Origin: Paracoccaceae bacterium
GTDB lineage: Bacteria; Pseudomonadota; Alphaproteobacteria; Rhodobacterales; Rhodobacteraceae
Assembly: GCA_016937725.1 (NCBI GenBank)
Contig: JAFGVZ010000089.1
Location: 1-12,138 of the forward strand
DNA length: 12,138 bases
Reading direction: 5' to 3'
This document shows positions 11,051 to 12,138 of the stretch, in pieces. Under the pieces are notes generated by a model, which saw nothing but the letters and a program-made list of their open reading frames with translations, did no database searches and was not told the origin of the DNA. Numbering within the stretch: the stretch's first letter is position 1; the number at the start of each line of letters is the position of its first letter. A program made the translations under genes and the position numbers.

Positions 11051-12138
11051 ATGAACCTGTTTACCGAATTTCACGCCTGTGTTCTGGACAAACTCGCCGC
11101 GCTGACCGCCCAAGGCGCGCTGCCCGAGGGCTTGGATTTCGCCAATGTCACGGTCGAGCCGCCGCGCGATGCCGCCCATGGTGATCTGGCCACGAATGCC
11201 GCGATGGTTCTGGCCAAGCCTGCGGGGTTGAAGCCGCGTGACATAGCCGACGCCCTTGCCGTGGAGCTGGCGCGCGATCCGCGCATTGCCAGTGCAGAGG
11301 TGGCGGGGCCGGGTTTTCTGAACATGCGGCTGGAAAATTCGGTCTGGGCAGATGCGCTGGGCCACGTTCTGACCCAAGGCGCGGATTACGGCAAGTCATC
11401 CATGGGGCAGGGGGTGCGGGTGAATGTGGAATTCGTGTCCGCCAACCCTACCGGCCCCATGCATGTGGGCCATACGCGCGGCGCGGTGGTGGGTGACGCA
11501 TTGTCAAAACTGCTGGCCTTCGCGGGTTATGACGTAACGCGCGAATATTACATCAACGATGGTGGCGCGCAGGTGGACGTTCTGGCGCGCTCTGCCTATG
11601 AGCGTTACCGCGAGGCGCATGGCCTGAACCCCGAAATTGCCGAAGGGCTTTACCCCGGCGAATACCTGATCGAAGTGGGCGAGGCGCTGAAATCCGAATT
11701 TGGCGCGCGCTTTCTGGACCAGCCCGAATCCGAATGGCTTGAGGTGATCCGCGATTTCGCCACAGACCGGATGTTGGCCATGATCCGCACGGATCTGGCC
11801 GCTCTCGGCGTGGAAATGGATGTTTATTCGTCTGAAAAAGCGCTCTATGGCACCGGAGAGATTGAGCGCGCAATCGACAGCCTGCGCGCCAAGGGTCTGA
11901 TCTATCGCGGCACGCTAGAGCCCCCCAAGGGCAAAACCCCCGAGGATTGGGAACCGCGCGAACAGACGCTGTTCAAATCCACCGCCTATGGCGATGACGT
12001 GGACCGCCCGATCATGAAATCGGACGGAAGCTGGACCTATTTCGCCCCCGATATTGCCTATCATTCCAACAAGGTGGATCGCGGCTTCGACCTGCTTATC
12101 GATATTTTCGGCGCTGACCATGGCGGCTATGTCAAGCG
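11051..12138 (+). CDS. argS: Arginyl-tRNA synthetase, N-terminal 362 residues (gene runs off the right edge)
   Basis: Class I aminoacyl-tRNA synthetase that charges tRNA-Arg. The N-terminal tRNA-binding domain (about 1-100) includes the AHGDLATNAAM block (42-52) and AGPGFLNMRL (85-94). The catalytic Rossmann domain carries ANPTGPMHVGHTRG (131-144), in which HVGH (138-141) is the HIGH signature, followed by EYYINDGGAQ (165-174). EQTLFKSTAYGDD and SDGSWTYFAPDIAYH near the window's end are typical of ArgRS. The KMSK-region loop and anticodon-binding domain lie beyond the edge. The ATG at 11051 is preceded by AAGGA nine bases away; an out-of-frame ATG at 11041 is ignored. It is divergent from the Gfo/Idh gene. 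Confidence 0.97.
   Translation, partial: MNLFTEFHACVLDKLAALTAQGALPEGLDFANVTVEPPRDAAHGDLATNAAMVLAKPAGLKPRDIADALAVELARDPRIASAEVAGPGFLNMRLENSVWADALGHVLTQGADYGKSSMGQGVRVNVEFVSANPTGPMHVGHTRGAVVGDALSKLLAFAGYDVTREYYINDGGAQVDVLARSAYERYREAHGLNPEIAEGLYPGEYLIEVGEALKSEFGARFLDQPESEWLEVIRDFATDRMLAMIRTDLAALGVEMDVYSSEKALYGTGEIERAIDSLRAKGLIYRGTLEPPKGKTPEDWEPREQTLFKSTAYGDDVDRPIMKSDGSWTYFAPDIAYHSNKVDRGFDLLIDIFGADHGGYVK

Overview
The window looks like chromosomal core DNA of an alphaproteobacterium, most likely order Rhodobacterales (Rhodobacteraceae/Roseobacter group). I judge this by eye from the moderately high G+C content, the protein wording (ClpX, ClpP, RlmE, Ppx, transketolase, ArgRS), the coiled-coil gene placed just upstream of zapA, and a CtrA-type TTAA-N7-TTAA box. 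There are 14 protein genes, two of them cut by the window edges. I found no tRNA, rRNA, CRISPR array, insertion sequence or phage gene, and no gene-free stretch above 300 bases.

Layout. Positions 1-689 (minus) hold the N-terminal part of transketolase. A 239-base divergent gap with a candidate tkt promoter follows. Positions 929-1796 (plus) are a two-gene Z-ring operon: a ZauP-like coiled-coil protein, then ZapA, overlapping by 8 bases. Its end overlaps the end of a convergent minus-strand block (1788-4494) transcribed ppx, then rlmE, then a membrane-anchored alpha/beta hydrolase. Diverging from ppx is a plus-strand one-carbon operon (4657-6916): a small protein of the misnamed 'virulence factor' family, a MetF-like methylenetetrahydrofolate reductase, and a pterin-binding methyltetrahydrofolate:cobalamin methyltransferase. 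This operon ends on a CTAG that is also the stop codon of the convergent next gene.

Positions 6913-9862 (minus) are read clpP, then clpX, then a two-helix membrane diguanylate cyclase (dgc). Then come a Gfo/Idh/MocA-family oxidoreductase (9974-10927, minus) and, divergently, argS (11051 to the end, plus, cut off).

Most proteins are housekeeping. The most interesting stretch is the 66 bases between clpX and the diguanylate cyclase. It holds an exact, palindromic TTAA-N7-TTAA (CtrA-type) box, a perfect TTGACA -35 element four bases further on, and a perfect 10-bp inverted repeat that would bury the ribosome-binding site and the A of the ATG in a read-through mRNA. A transcript from the local promoter would start inside the repeat and lack the left arm. 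This predicts that dgc is translated from a CtrA-dependent short mRNA and kept silent on the clpX read-through mRNA. Because ClpXP degrades CtrA in Caulobacter and c-di-GMP acts on the CtrA pathway there, the arrangement could form a feedback loop. That is inference.

Second in interest is the one-carbon operon, which has the folate side of a corrinoid methyl-transfer pathway but no corrinoid protein or substrate-specific methyltransferase beside it.
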